Below are positions 13,001 to 25,193 of a stretch of 64,000 bases of DNA, piece after piece. The notes below the pieces were generated by a model. That model did no database searches and had not been told where the DNA came from. It saw only the letters and a list, made by a program, of their open reading frames with translations. Origin of the DNA: Hemileia vastatrix (Eukaryota > Basidiomycota > Pucciniomycetes > Pucciniales > Zaghouaniaceae); the NCBI GenBank assembly GCA_030280995.1, contig JASXTE010000005.1, forward strand, positions 22,437,001 to 22,501,000, read 5' to 3'. Within the stretch, counting starts at the first letter, position 1; the number at the start of each line of letters is the position of its first letter. A program made the translations under genes and the position numbers.

Positions 13001-13730
13001 TGTAGACAATACTATAGTACTAGCTATAGTCCCTGACAAAGGTAGTTGGAGAAAACCCAGAGAGAAAAACCCCTGTCCCTTTAGAAAAATACAAGTGAGA
13101 TTTACTTGCTAGTTAAATTGAGTCTTGTTTGATAAAGATTCTTTCCAACACAATTGAATGATTGATGAGCCAAGAAAGTAGTCCCCAGACAGACTACCAG
13201 ACCAAAGAACTGAAATTTAGACCAATGGCCACACCAGAGAAAGCAGTGATACTTGATGTAGGTTGCAAATCCACACCAGAAACAGCAATAATACTTGATA
13301 TAGCTTGAAATACTATACCAGAGAAACAGTGACAAGAGTTGAGGTCAAGTAAAAACAAACATTTTCACAACCCAGACAAACAAACACAAAGAGTGAAGAC
13401 AGAGATCCAGATATCCCAGATGGTAGATGATCTCTTAGAATCTCCTCTAGCATGCTTAAACTATCTCACACACAGACCCCCTAACCAGATCCCCTGCTTG
13501 ATCCAGCTCTCCCAGCTATCTACATGCATATAATAGTCTCTAGAGACTTTCCCGCTCACAGATGGGCAGGCTGTCCCTCTTATGCAAGGCCGTGTTGAGG
13601 CAGGTGGGCTGCCCATAGGGGGGAAACTGCTTCTAGGCCTGCAAATGCACAAAAACAACCAAACAACCTCTAAAACCACAAAACAACACAACTACTAATA
13701 GAAAACAGCTAATCACACATAACACACAAC
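13001..13730 (-). mobile_element. Probable LTR of the old gag-bearing element (outer end uncertain)
   Basis: The boundary at 13001 is set by the primer-site-like sequence and a terminal TGTAGACA. The segment is richer in C and in short palindromes (ACTATAG/CTATAGT at the end) than its surroundings and carries no gene. The other LTR was not found, so the outer boundary is a guess. Confidence 0.35.
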
Positions 13731-14369
13731 AAAATGATGAGAAAAGAAAGTAAAATAAGCTGAGACATAATAAGGACCCTAACTTAAGCCTACAAAAATA
13801 CAACTAAACACCTAAATAATAACAAAACACCAATACTAAGCACTGTTACCCCAACTAAACCCTACATACCAAATACCCCCAAATACACATTCCAAAGGCC
13901 TATAAATCTTTGGAACACCACTACGGAGGTTAAGAATAGTTAGAGAAGGGAAGTATGTATAAGTTCTTGAGTTACAATTCTGATCAGAGGGAAATGAAGG
14001 AAGATAATGATTAATCAGAATCACCATCTAAACTGGCGGGGAAACCTTTCCATTCTTCAGGCAAGACAAAGCTATTAGGATCCACAGGAAAACTAGGGAT
14101 TGATGAGGAGCTTATTTTCTTCATTTTAAGAACAATTAGTTATCTCGTATATTTTCCTTTTTTTATTTTTATTTTTATACTTATAAGAGTAGATACTATT
14201 TTAACATTCGTATGTTTAATGTCACGTTTGATTGTTTCCACATAGTAATTTTCTACTTTTCACACGTTTTTCTACATTGTTCTTCTAATGTGCTATTCAC
14301 TCATCCCTGTTCATATTGAGCAAGATACTAACTTAAATATTGGGACTTGTACTTTCTTTTGTGCCCATC

Positions 14370-14775
14370 TTTTATTCTCGCTCAATATTATTCTCATTTT
14401 ATTTTATTAGGTCAGATTCATTCATGTGCAGGCCAATACATTTATTCTTATTATATTTGTTTTATTTTATTTTATTAGGTAATAGCCACTAAGATCACTT
14501 CATTGGGTAGACTGTTTATTAACGTCTGTTTCATTCTTATCTATAAAAGGTTAGAACTTTTATTTAGCTATTACCTCATTATTCCATCTTTTATTCTCGC
14601 TCAATATTATTCTCATTTTATTTTATTAGGTAATAGCGACTAAGATCACTTCATTGGGCAGACTGTTTATTAACGTCTGTTTCATTCTTATCTATAAAAG
14701 GTAATGGCGACTAAGATCACTTCATTGGGCAGACTGTTTATTAACGTCTGTTTCATTCTTATCTATAAAGGCCCG
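14370..14775. repeat. Tandem repeat, 71-bp unit, three copies
   Basis: Units begin at 14480, 14631 and 14702 with TAATAGCGACTAAGATCACT (or one to two changes) and end TCTTATCTATAAAAGG. Copies 2 and 3 follow directly at a 71-bp period. Copies 1 and 2 are separated by an extra 80 bases that include TTATTCTCGCTCAATATTA, which is itself also present before copy 1 (about 14372). Each unit contains AGAC and GTCT arms around TGTTTATTAAC. No coding sense. Confidence 0.8.
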
Positions 14776-14849
14776 AGTTGTTTTATTCATTAGTTGAAAA
14801 ATAATTTCAATATGATGGTAACAGGAAATTAACTCATTTTCAGAAAAAG

Positions 14850-17262
14850 CAGGAGCCCAATTGTATGAGGATGACATAGCATCATATTTAAGGCAAAAGT
14901 GTGAAATAATTCACATCAAATGCACAAATGTTAGAGGTTGGGGGTCCAATCATAATCAAATAGATTCATTTAAACTTTTAAAGAAATTGAAATTAGGAAG
15001 GAGTGTGCAAAAGTAAGTATGATGGACTTACTAGCTAACAGATTTTTAGGCTGCACAGAAGGGGAGAGCACTCTCACAGTGTTGGGAGCATATGTAGAGC
15101 ATAGCTGTAACACAAAATTTTGTTCAGAAGGAAAAGAAGATTCTGCCTTGGGTTGCATAGAAATTTCTCACCAAGGGTACATAGGGAGAGATGTGCTGTC
15201 AGTGGGTAAAGATTCAGAAGAAGGATGAGTAGCATTACTGGAAATATCTATTATAGTAGGGGCTCTAGAGGTATCTCCAGAAGCAAAACTGGATATAACT
15301 ATTAGGAGAATTAGGACATTTATAAGAAGTGATACAGTTCTTATAAAAGCAAAAGAATTTATTGCAAGAGGATCTAAAGGTAGCATATCCATGAGGCTTA
15401 GAGAAAGTACAGTTAAAATTGCAACGGCAGAAAAAAGGGAAAAACTGATCTCTAGGTAAAGTACAGTATTGGGTCATGGTTAATTAGAACTCATGAAGTG
15501 TAATAGATTGGATAAGGAAAGAGAGTAGATTACAGGCCTATTGATAATAAACAGGGCACTATAAAGAAACAAAAGAAAGGTAAGCACTGAATAGTATCCA
15601 AGTGAGGACGCTAATGAGAAGAAGATTAAAGTGTATCAAGGTTAACTGGGAAAGAAGTTTAGTGCTAAAGAGTGCAAGATCTTGGGAAGATCTGAATTTA
15701 CTTCAAGAATATGAGGTGCTAAAAAATTAAGTTATGTAGGAATATTTTTTTATTTTATTGTCTCAGGTTCATATCTCAGGAGGAGGAAAGGAAGATTTTT
15801 CAGGAGGAATTTTGTCTTCCCTAAGAGCTAATAAAATCCTCTCACTCTCTCAAAATTATAATAGGCAATATTTGGCAACAGGAGTTTCTTTGGAAATAAT
15901 TTTTTTTATTATTAAAAAGAGAATAATAATACACTAGGTACAACTTTTTTTAAAGCAAGATACAAATTGGAAAATTAGAAAATAGAAGAAAAGACACTGA
16001 AAAAGGAAGAATTGAAAAAGAAGTGAGTATAATAGGAAAAGATAAGGAAAAGTATGGAACTTACTTTAGCACCTATCAAGGAAGACATACTCCCAATTGT
16101 TATAGATGTTATTTTAAGTTGAATTAAGAGCTTTAACTAGGAAAACTCAATTTTGTAAATCTTTTTTGTTGAGAGTGGGAGTGTCCTCAAGATAAGTAAA
16201 TACTGCATCAAAGGAATTATTGAAGCAATGAATAGTGTAGTAATAGGGAGCAACAAAAACTCAATTTAGGACTTGCCAAACTTGAGGGAAAGGGAGGTGA
16301 ATGTGAGGAGCCTCAAACCTTGAATGTGTTGACAAAGGTCAGAGGAGTAGTGAACCAATTGTCTAAGGTGGCAGTCTGAGAGGTGGCCTCTCATTCAGGC
16401 CAGATTATTTTATCCTTACTAGTGGAAGAGAAGATGGGGCCAGGAGTTATGGCCCAGAATGGATCTTCTTCAAGACCTGGTATGATAATTTTGACACGTG
16501 GAGTTGGAGGCGTCACAGCATAAGGAGTGTTTGGAGTGTCTTGAGTACAAAAAAAGAGAAATATGTTAGCATAAAAAAAGAGAAAAGAAAGAAATATAGG
16601 AAGAGTGACTTACAGTATGGATTGACTCTTCAAAGAAGAGAAAATGATGAGTTGAATTGGCAAGCAACATGTTTGCTTTGCTCTTTTTGGAGCAGGGAAA
16701 TTAATGGCCAACTGACTCATAAAGTTTGATGTCAACGCATTAGGATTGACAGTAGTGGCAGCAGGAGCAGTAATGGTAGGGGGACCATTGAAACTACATT
16801 TATTTTTGCAAATTTTACAGAAGCTTCATGACTAAAAGAAGAAAAGAGAAAGGAATAAGTGTTGAATATTTGAGAAGGAAAGAAGGGAGAAGGAAATTAC
16901 AGTAAAAAAGCCGTTACCGCAGCAAGCCTTTAAAAAAGACAGGGAGTGATGCCATTCTCAGTGCAGCACTGGAAACTCATGGCTCCAGTTAAAACATACT
17001 TGACAGCAGGAGTAGCAACTTTTGAAACTTGTTCAGTATAAACAAATTGGCAGATGGTGTTGATGACATTGTTGTTAGGATTCATGATGAGGAAAAGAAG
17101 ATGATAGAAAAAAAAGATAGAAACTAGTGATATAGATGAAGAAGAGAAACTAATAAGAAGATTGAGGAAGAGAAGACATATGAATGAGGAAAAAGTGCAA
17201 GATATGAAGCGAGTTTTATAGCGCCTGGGGACAGTCAGGAGTAGAGGGAGACTGTGGCACAC
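14850..17262 (-). pseudogene. Scattered minus-strand coding remnants of unknown type
   Basis: Several short minus-strand pieces look coding, but stops and shifts separate them. The piece at 16930-17262 contains NNNVINTICQFVYTEQVSKV. The piece near 16400-16530 contains PRVKIIIPGLEEDPFWAITP. The piece at 14970-15477 contains a Cys-rich stretch (CRCNFNC) followed by a Ser/Thr/Pro-rich region with SGDTSRAPTIIDISSNATHP. Their common strand and order suggest one former gene, perhaps with introns or of retroelement origin. I do not recognise the family. The DNA between them is purine-rich on the plus strand. Confidence 0.3.
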
Positions 17263-17640
17263 ATCTTGTAAGAATGCAGCAAAAGTCTCAGGAGCACAGC
17301 AGATGACTCAGCTCTCAGGAAGTGCAACAAAGGGGTTGCTAAGAAAGATGGTTAAGGAAGAGCAACTAAGGGGTCTTCAAAAGTGCAGAATAAAGTAGAC
17401 TCTCTGCACACAGTTTTTTTTGTGTACTATGGATATATGAACCATGGCAAGTAAAAATTAGAGGAAGGTTCATACTGGAGTTTAAGACAAGAAGGTATGA
17501 TATGTACTTGAGGATGCCACAACCAGTGCTAGAGGCATAGTATGGATTGAGGGGTAGTGTCAAGAAAGATTAAAGGTTTCACACTTAGATAGGAAAAAAG
17601 AAGCACTAGAAGAACAAGTGATTATCAAGTGGTGCAGAGG
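17230..17640. repeat. Dispersed repeat, copy 1 (second copy at 30845-31325)
   Basis: Shared words in the same order with 30845-31325 are CACACATCTTG, AAGTGCAACAAAGGGGTTG, GTAGACTCT, GCACAGTTTTTTTTG, GGCAAG, TATGATATG and GGTTTCACACTT. The copies are well diverged and have small length differences. Neither end shows clear terminal repeats, so the element class is unknown. Confidence 0.65.
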
Positions 17641-18360
17641 GTTTCAAAATTACTGGATACTCACATGGAAATTGCAGGTTGTTATAATAGTTATGGGAGG
17701 TGATACAGTACCTATTATTTAGCCAAGGATCTCAAGAAGCTTAGGGTATGTACAAAAGGTGGAGCATCAGGTGCTAATAGTTGTTCTTGCATAAATTTTT
17801 CAGGTGCTATTAGGACCAATATATATGCTAACAATTTTATATAGATTATTGAGATACTTAGTCACCATTTGATATTCTTGTATTAGGGCTAAACTTGTGT
17901 AGGAAAGCCAGTAGGGGAAGGAAGCATAGGAGAAGGGCACTGAAAATACAAGGTATATCAACGAGAACACACTCTTAAGAGAAAAAAAAGAGAGAAAGAA
18001 AGTGAAGTAAATTTTTCACTAAGATGTAGAAAAAGAAACATAGATATATTTTATTTTCTGTACATAATGGGTATACATATCAGAAGTAGCTCTGTAGAGT
18101 TATTTTATTTGCTACAGTAAGGATAGTATTAGATAGAGCACTTCAAGTGAAAGAGACTGAGAGTACTAGCGCTTACTGAGAATAGATCTAGCCAACAGAT
18201 AGACTACTTATATTAAAATATATTACCCTTTTTCTTATAAAGATCTCTACAAATTCACTCTACTTTCTTCTCCTTTTTAAATTTATATAACCTCACTTAC
18301 AACACATGCTTTCACTATCTTTTTAAAAATTAGAGTGGAAGGCACTTCTTTTTAAAATAG
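17641..18360. other. No feature recognised
   Basis: AT-rich sequence between the dispersed repeat and the Gypsy pol remnant. No coding frame or repeat could be supported. Confidence 0.4.
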
Positions 18361-21060
18361 TTTTTTTTTGGAAAGAAGAAGCAACCCATCTCAGATTGTG
18401 TCTATAGCTTGGTATTATAGAACTTTTCTTTCTACAACACATATACAGTTCCTTCTATGTCATTACTTCTTACTTTGTTTAAGGGTGCTAAATTCTATGC
18501 TAAAATTGATCTCAGAGGTGCTTAAAATCTTGTATTTATTTCAGATGTTCATGGACCTTTAACTGAAATGGATACCATATTTGTTAGATTCAAATATTTA
18601 GTAATTCCCTTTGGATTGTGCAATGCACCATCAAATTTTCAAACTTTTGTAAATGATATCTTCCAAGATATTGTCAAAAACTTTTTGCTTTCTGATTATA
18701 TGACATTTTAATCCTCTCAAAGACCCTCAAAGAGCATAGCCAACATGTCAACATAGTTCTTATTCAACTTCGATAACAAGGGCTCAACACCAAGCACACT
18801 AGATGCAAATTCCACCTAAAATCTATTGCATTTTTGGGGTTTACATTTTCTACTGATGGTTTAGCCATGGATGTTAAAAAGGTTCAAAGGTTCTGGAATG
18901 GAAATAGCCAACAACACTAAAATACCTACATTGATTTTTGGGGTTTGCAAATTTCTATAGAAGTTTTATTAAAGATTACTTTAAAACTATTACAAGTCTT
19001 ACTTCTCTTCTTAAAAAAGATACTTCTTTTGTCTTCACAAAAATATCATGAAAATAGTTTAAAGCATTGAAAACTGACTTCATCACAGCTCTAACTCTTC
19101 AACACTTTGATCTTACAGCCTTGACAATACTTAAGATAGATTCTAGACATTACGCTATAGCAGGGGTAATATCCCAACTAAATACTGAAACAAAATTGTT
19201 TCATCCTTTTGTGTTCAAATCATGTAGATTTATTGCAGAAGAATAAAATTATGAAATTGATGATAATGAGTTACTAGCTATAATTCCTTGTCTTAAAAAA
19301 TGGCATTCTTTTATTCTCAGTCTAAATAGTTTTTTCAAATCCTAACTGACCATAATGCTTAGAAATACTTCATAGCCTCCAAAGTACCAACTAGAAATCA
19401 GGCTAGGTGGGCTGAGTTTTTATCTGAATTTTATTTTAATATTACCTACCGCCTAGGAAAAAATTGTTTAGTTCCAGATATCTTATCACACTGGGACAAA
19501 ATTTATCTGCAGCAGGGGGAGGTATTTTCTGAAAAGAGTTTAGCAAATGTAAAATCAATTTTCAATGAATCAATTCTAACAACTCATCAACTTAATTTGA
19601 TTACAACACAATCAATTCAAAATCCACTTTCCAAAATTTGAGAAGCTCAATAAAAGGATGATTCTTTTTTGGGGATTGAAGACAAAATACTATTGAATCA
19701 AGGGGCCAAGAGATCCAGTATAGAATACTGTCTGTTAGTATTTGAAGGTAGAGTAGTCATACCTGAAAATCAGGATATGAAGTTATGGATTTTTTATAGT
19801 AGACATGATTCTACATTAGCTGATCATTTTGGGGTTGATAAAACTTACTATTTAATAGCAAGGGATTTCTTCTGGTCAGGAATGACCAGGGAAATCAAAG
19901 TCTATGTTAAAGCCTTTTGTGAATGTAATAGGAATAAGGTACCTTGAAACAGGAAGTTTGGGTTGCTTCAACCACATCTAATTCCCTCTAAAAAATGGGA
20001 ATCAATTTTGATGGATTTAACTTCTCAGTTACCTCCATCAAATAACTTCAATTCTATATTAGTCATAGTTTATAGATTATCTAAAATGCATATTTTATTA
20101 AAACTAATACTAGTTCAAAAGCAGAATATTTAGCTTAATTATTTCTAGAATTTTTCTTTTCTAAACATGGCTTACCCACTGATATTATTTCAGATAGAGG
20201 ATCCCTATTTTTTCTGCTTTCTGGACTCAACTTTTCCAACAACTAAATATTATGATGAAACTTTATACAGCCTATCATCCTGAAACCAACAAAAAAACTG
20301 AAAGAATTAATCAAATTCTCAAAAAATATCTTTGAATTTATGTCAATTACCAACAAGATTATTGGACCATATGTTTACAATTGGCCAAATTTACTTATAA
20401 ACTCTTGACAGATTCTTTGACAAAAAAATCTCCTTTTGGAACAATATATGCACAACATCCTTGATTCAATTTAATTCATGTAGGAAATAATAATCCTGCT
20501 GAACACCATATTCAAAAAATTTCAAAACTTCAAGGCCAACTCCAATCTAATCTTGAAGCACCAAATAAAAGGTGTAAGGAACAGGCCAAAAAATATTGAC
20601 AATCTGCCCCAAATTTTAAACCAGGCAAAAAAATATGGCTTGATTCTAAAAATATTTAAAAAACTCAACCATAAAAGAAACTATCTGAAAAGCACTTGGG
20701 TCCATTAAAAATCAATTCTGAAGTTTCTAAAAATGCATTTCAACTCAAGTTACTTCTAAAATGGAAATCAATTCACCCTGTGTTTCATGTATCACTTCTG
20801 AAAATTTCTTGAGAAAAATACCTGGTAAAAACCCAACCTCCTCACAAACCAGTTGAAGTAGAATTTAATCTAGTGTGGGAAGTAAGTCAGATTCTTGATT
20901 CAAGAAGTCAGAAGGGGAAGCTTCAATACCTTGTGGAATGGGAAAAGCTATCTTGATGACTCAAATAAAACATCCTGAGAACCAGCCTTTCATGTTTCAA
21001 ATGCTCTTGAACTTTTAAAATATTTTCATTTAAAACATTCTAAAAAACCTAAACCTTGAA
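18360..21060 (+). pseudogene. Decayed Ty3/Gypsy chromovirus pol gene
   Basis: The plus strand holds the full order of a Gypsy pol broken by many stops and shifts. Reverse transcriptase: a GLCNAPSNFQTFVNDIF motif near 18620, a DDILILS-like motif near 18710, and a FLGF motif near 18950. RNase H: DNELLAIIPCLKKWHSF near 19260. Integrase zinc-binding module at 19669-19947 with LADHFGVDKTYYLIARDFFW and a CECN pair. Integrase core: ILMDLTSQLPP near 20010 and a DIISDRGSLF-type motif near 20180. Then LLKWKSIHPVFHVSLL near 20760 and a chromodomain-like KLQYLVEWEKL near 20930. No gag or LTR could be tied to it. It is distant from the younger element at 33-42 kb. Confidence 0.85.
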
Positions 21061-21479
21061 CTTAATTATCTTTTGTTAAATTTTAAAATATTTTTTCTCT
21101 TTTCTCTTTATTTTTATATAAAAATTTAATTATATAAATATATTTCTTCTTCTTTCTTCTTTCTTCTTTCTTTTTTCTCATTTTCTTTTTTATTTTTAAA
21201 ACTCTAAAATAATTTGAAATCACAATAGAAATAAAAAATAAAATAAAATAACTTTAAATCAAAATATTTATAATTTCATTTTCTCTAAAATTTATTTCAT
21301 CAGATTATGTTTTATTTCTTTTCAATTGTTTATTTTTTTCTTTTATCAACTTCAACTCAACCATAAGCTTTTTCATTTTGTCCTTTCTTTCATTTTGTTT
21401 TTTTTCATCTATCTAAAATTTTTTTCAAACCAACTCAACACATATATTGTCTCTCAATTATCTTCAAAACTGAAATTAT

Positions 21480-22612
21480 TTCTTTTTTTTTCTGATTTTG
21501 ATAAGATAATTGCAGTTTATGCTCTTTCTAGAGGCCATAAAATATACCACCTGATTCAGCACAACATGGGGCCTCCTAGGTTTGGTACTTTAGATCTTTA
21601 TGGTGAACCTATGCTGTGGATGAAGATTTGGATCCTGAGGAGGATGTACCCTTGGCATCTCTCCCCAGAAAAAGTTTTAGTGGTCCTACTCCAATGGAGG
21701 GAGTGAGGAGGACCAGTGATGGATCTGGATTAGTGAAAGTAGTTGGCAATGGAGCTAGGTTTATTGATTCTGAGGATGTTGAAATGGTTGGTGAATATGG
21801 TAATGTGGAACCCCAAGAGGTCCCAGGGCCAAGGTGGTAAAATCTCATGTTCAGTATGAAAGACCAGTAGTGGCTGGTCAAGAAAATGTGATAAATGCTG
21901 TTTTGGGTAGGGTGAATCAACTTTAGATTCCTCTATATTTAGGAAAATTATTTATGATTAGTCTGGCCCTTGCAGAGAACCAAAAGAATCATCTGAATAG
22001 AAGAAAGGTATCCACTGGAGAGGTGAAATATGTGTGTGAATATTTAGAAAAGTTTGGGAAGTAGGTGAAAAATCATTTTTCTGCTCCTCTTGAATATATA
22101 ATTGCATCATTAAATGGTAAAGAGGTGAAGGCCAAGGAGGATTTTAGGTCTCAAACTAATCTTATTTCATTGGGGAAAGCTACCACTATAGGATTTCAAA
22201 TCAGTACTGTAGCTGGTGTATATCTTAGAGGTATTGGAGAGCATTCTACTGAGATGATGGGTACAGAAGAGAATGTAAAATTAGGAGTAGAAGGATAAGT
22301 TGGTAAGGTGCATTTTTATGTGGCCCAAGGAGCTGTAAAAAAGGTTCTTGGTGGTCCTTTTTTGATGGATTTTGAATCCAAGATTGGCTATCAATCTGGT
22401 ATGGGGATTTGTTTAGAGATTACTGGTGAAGAAATGCGCCAGTTAGATATGCAATTGGTAACTCTAGGAGATGAAGGTTGGGAAAGTAGACCTGGGATTA
22501 CCACAATTTTTCAGTGTTGTGTTTGCACCAATAATATACAAATACAAAGGTCAGATTCAGTTGAATTGATAAAAGATGATTATTATGGAGTTCCTCATTC
22601 TTTAGAGTAGGT
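21480..22612 (+). pseudogene. Retroelement gag-protease remnant
   Basis: Two open parts (22065-22298 and 22308-22610) lie in the same frame, split by one stop. The first contains AKEDFRSQTNLISLGKA, matching the retropepsin active-site region in which fungal elements have D-T/S-G-S-Q-x-N-L-I-S. Here the catalytic DTG reads DFR, so the enzyme would be dead. The second contains GKVHFYVAQGAVKKVLGGPF, the flap and C-terminal GRPFL-like strand of such proteases. An acidic stretch upstream (21616-21840) may be gag or linker. It follows the pol remnant on the same strand but belongs before pol in a normal element, so this is probably another copy. Confidence 0.5.
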
Positions 22613-22615
22613 AGG

Positions 22616-24090
22616 GCTAGTTTCTCTGATGTTGTAATATCCCCTCAAGAAAAGATCCTTTATTGCAATAGGTCAGCTCACTTAAATATATGTTAAGCCA
22701 TATTTCATCAATATTCCAAGGAGAAATATGTAGGAATTTTATTATACTATGGATATAGCCAATATTACTCTTTAGTGGTGTGCCTGTTAAGAAAAATTGC
22801 CTTTGTTCTGTTAATTCAATAGTTAATTCACTTCCTTTTGAGGATTTATCTTTAATGTAGCTGTTAAGGAAGTTATATTTAGTTCATTGTAAAATAAGAA
22901 TTTTAGAAAAAATTATTTCTCACTGAGCTTCATCAAGTACTATTCTAAAAAAATTGAAAAACCTTATTTGTAAATTTATTTTTTGGGTTTGTAGGTTGGT
23001 TGAGGGAGGGAAGATAGTATCATATGTTGTGAGGACAATTGAGGTTTTCTTGATGTCTTTAATTTTCAGCTTAAATCTCTGGTCCCCATGAGATATTAAA
23101 AATGGTGGTTAATCAAGAGTAAAGTGCTCGAGACTTTCTTGATTCCAATTATCAAGTGTTGAGAGTAGGCAGATGATAAGGGTTGCACCAGTTTTTGTTA
23201 GTTTTGTTTTTCCCACATCATGTTGGTCATTGAAAACTTCTGCCTCTTCTCAAGTTTTCTGTATCACATAAAGAGTTGTAAGTATTTTCCCAAGACCCAT
23301 ATCATCATCCAAAATACAGCCACAGCTTGCGAAATAAACACTTTTTTGTATTTTCTCTTTCTTTACTGCAGAATAAAACATATCTTGTATCCATGCATTA
23401 CATTCATTCAGCCATATATTTTTAGAAATTGAATGGCCATTTGAATTACAAAACAAAAATAAAATCAACAGTTTCTAATTGATGTGAAATTAGGATTTTT
23501 TTTCAGCAATTTACTGGATAATTTATATCATTGATAAAGCTTGAAGCAAGATATTCAGATGAATTCTTTGATTTTGATGAAAAATTTAGAATATTAAAAA
23601 ATATTTTGGGATCATAATTAGGTATTTTATGTATCATAATTTCTGCCATATTGAATTCTTTTAGAAATGAATCAATGTTTATATTATGTGCAACAACAAT
23701 GCTTTGAATTTCTCTTTACTGACATGAATTATTTGATCCTACTAAAAAGGCTTTGATAAATACCATTGTACTATTTGAAGATTCCAATGTATTTTTTAAG
23801 TCTTCCATTATTATAGATTGTGTTAAGATTCCAACTGGACCAAGAAGTGGACCTAGAAAGTGACTGTGATATGAATTTAAGTCACCATTAATATTTCCTA
23901 CCCAAGAATTAAAATGAATATTTTTTTTCCATCTTTGAAGCATTTCCACTAGAAAATCTTTTTGATCTACTCTAGAAATTAAATTATTTTCAAGTATAGG
24001 AACAGAAAAGAAACCAAGACATAAAAAGGTTTTTCCAAAGAAAAAAGACATTGGGTTGAAGTAGCTTGTGATGAAGTTAAGTTTTAGCTA
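22616..24090 (-). pseudogene. SNF2-family ATPase, broken and truncated
   Basis: Minus-strand reading gives the ordered motifs of the N-terminal SNF2 lobe: Walker A region GCILDDDMGLGKILTTL at about 23300, GATLIICLLSTLDNWNQESL (motif Ia) near 23130, SIVLTTYDTI near 23020, Walker B RIVLDEAQ near 22940, and RQFFLTGTPLKSNIGYIHSI (motif III) near 22770, then KFLHISPWN. The LDEAQ box and the LTGTPL motif resemble Rad5/HLTF-type proteins. Several in-frame stops occur, and the Walker A Lys-Thr reads Lys-Ile. The C-terminal helicase lobe is absent; the frame ends against the neighbouring retroelement remnant near 22616. An upstream part (23716-24051) probably encodes the N-terminal region. It is a pseudogene of a host-type or rust-expanded SNF2 family. 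Confidence 0.85.
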
Positions 24091-25188
24091 CTGTAGACAT
24101 AGAGTTTCTATTCAAATTCATATTGAATACTTTTGTTTGAAGTAGTTTTCACCAAACTGAAGATGTGATACACCCTATAGGTATATTTGTATTTTAGTTT
24201 GGTAAATTTTAGGGAGGGTAATAAACTTAGCATATTTTGTTTACTTTCAGGGAGAAAAAAAAGTTACTTTATTTTTCTTGTAAAGTGGTACAACTCATTT
24301 ATTTACAGGTTTTTTTTCTTTTAAAAATATCTCTGACAAAAAAATATGAGGTTTCTTTTAAAAATTATTAAAGATTCTTTTTAAGGAATAATTTTGAGTT
24401 TTTTGAAAAAAGAAACAAAAAAACACCATTTCAAAGACCCAGGGTATTATCATAAAAAATTAGATCTCCATTTATTTTTCTTTATCTCAAAAATTTAGAA
24501 AAAAATTCTTGCCACTCATTAAGAGAGAGATTCACAAAGAGAACTAAAAAACTTTAGAATTTTCTTTTATAAAGTACAATAATATATCACCCCCTTGATA
24601 GTAGATTCTATATTGGTACTCATATTCAAATAACCTCAACATCTCATTGTGAATCAGATAATGTGATTTTATTAAATTTTATCACTTAACACAGCTTTAA
24701 TTAACTAACCCCATCACAAAAAAAGATTTAAAGAGAATAGTGAATATTCAGGGAATAGATATAGTTTGCTGATTTCTACTAAAGTAAATTTTTCTTTTTT
24801 AAACAAAAATCTAATTATACTCCCTATTATGAGACACTTTCTAAAGAAAAGAATATTTTGAATAATAAATGACTAAAAAGTTGATGAGAAATTTGGCACT
24901 TTATCAAAAAAAAACGATTTCTTATTGTATTTAAAATTACCTTCTTGATTTTATGATAAAACATAATCCTACAAAAAGTAAAGCCTGAAAGCTACCTGAA
25001 ACTATCAACCCTATGATTCATCTGTATAAAGACTCCTTCTCAATAAGTTTTTTTTTCCATTTAAAAATTTCTCACTTTAAAAAATAAACTCACACAAAAC
25101 TATCAAAAGCCTGTAAATTTTTTTGAATTTTTATACCATTTCATTTAAAAAATGATTATTTCATTGAAAAAAAAAGTAAGAAAGGAAA
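24091..25188. other. AT-rich stretch, nothing recognised
   Basis: No supported gene or repeat. Many A and T runs. Confidence 0.45.
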
Positions 25189-25193
25189 CTAGT

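Noticed and set aside
14850..24090. Repeat-induced point mutation as the cause of all stops
   Set aside because: The stops include TAA, TAG and TGA, and shifts are common too. Without aligned copies a C-to-T bias cannot be shown.
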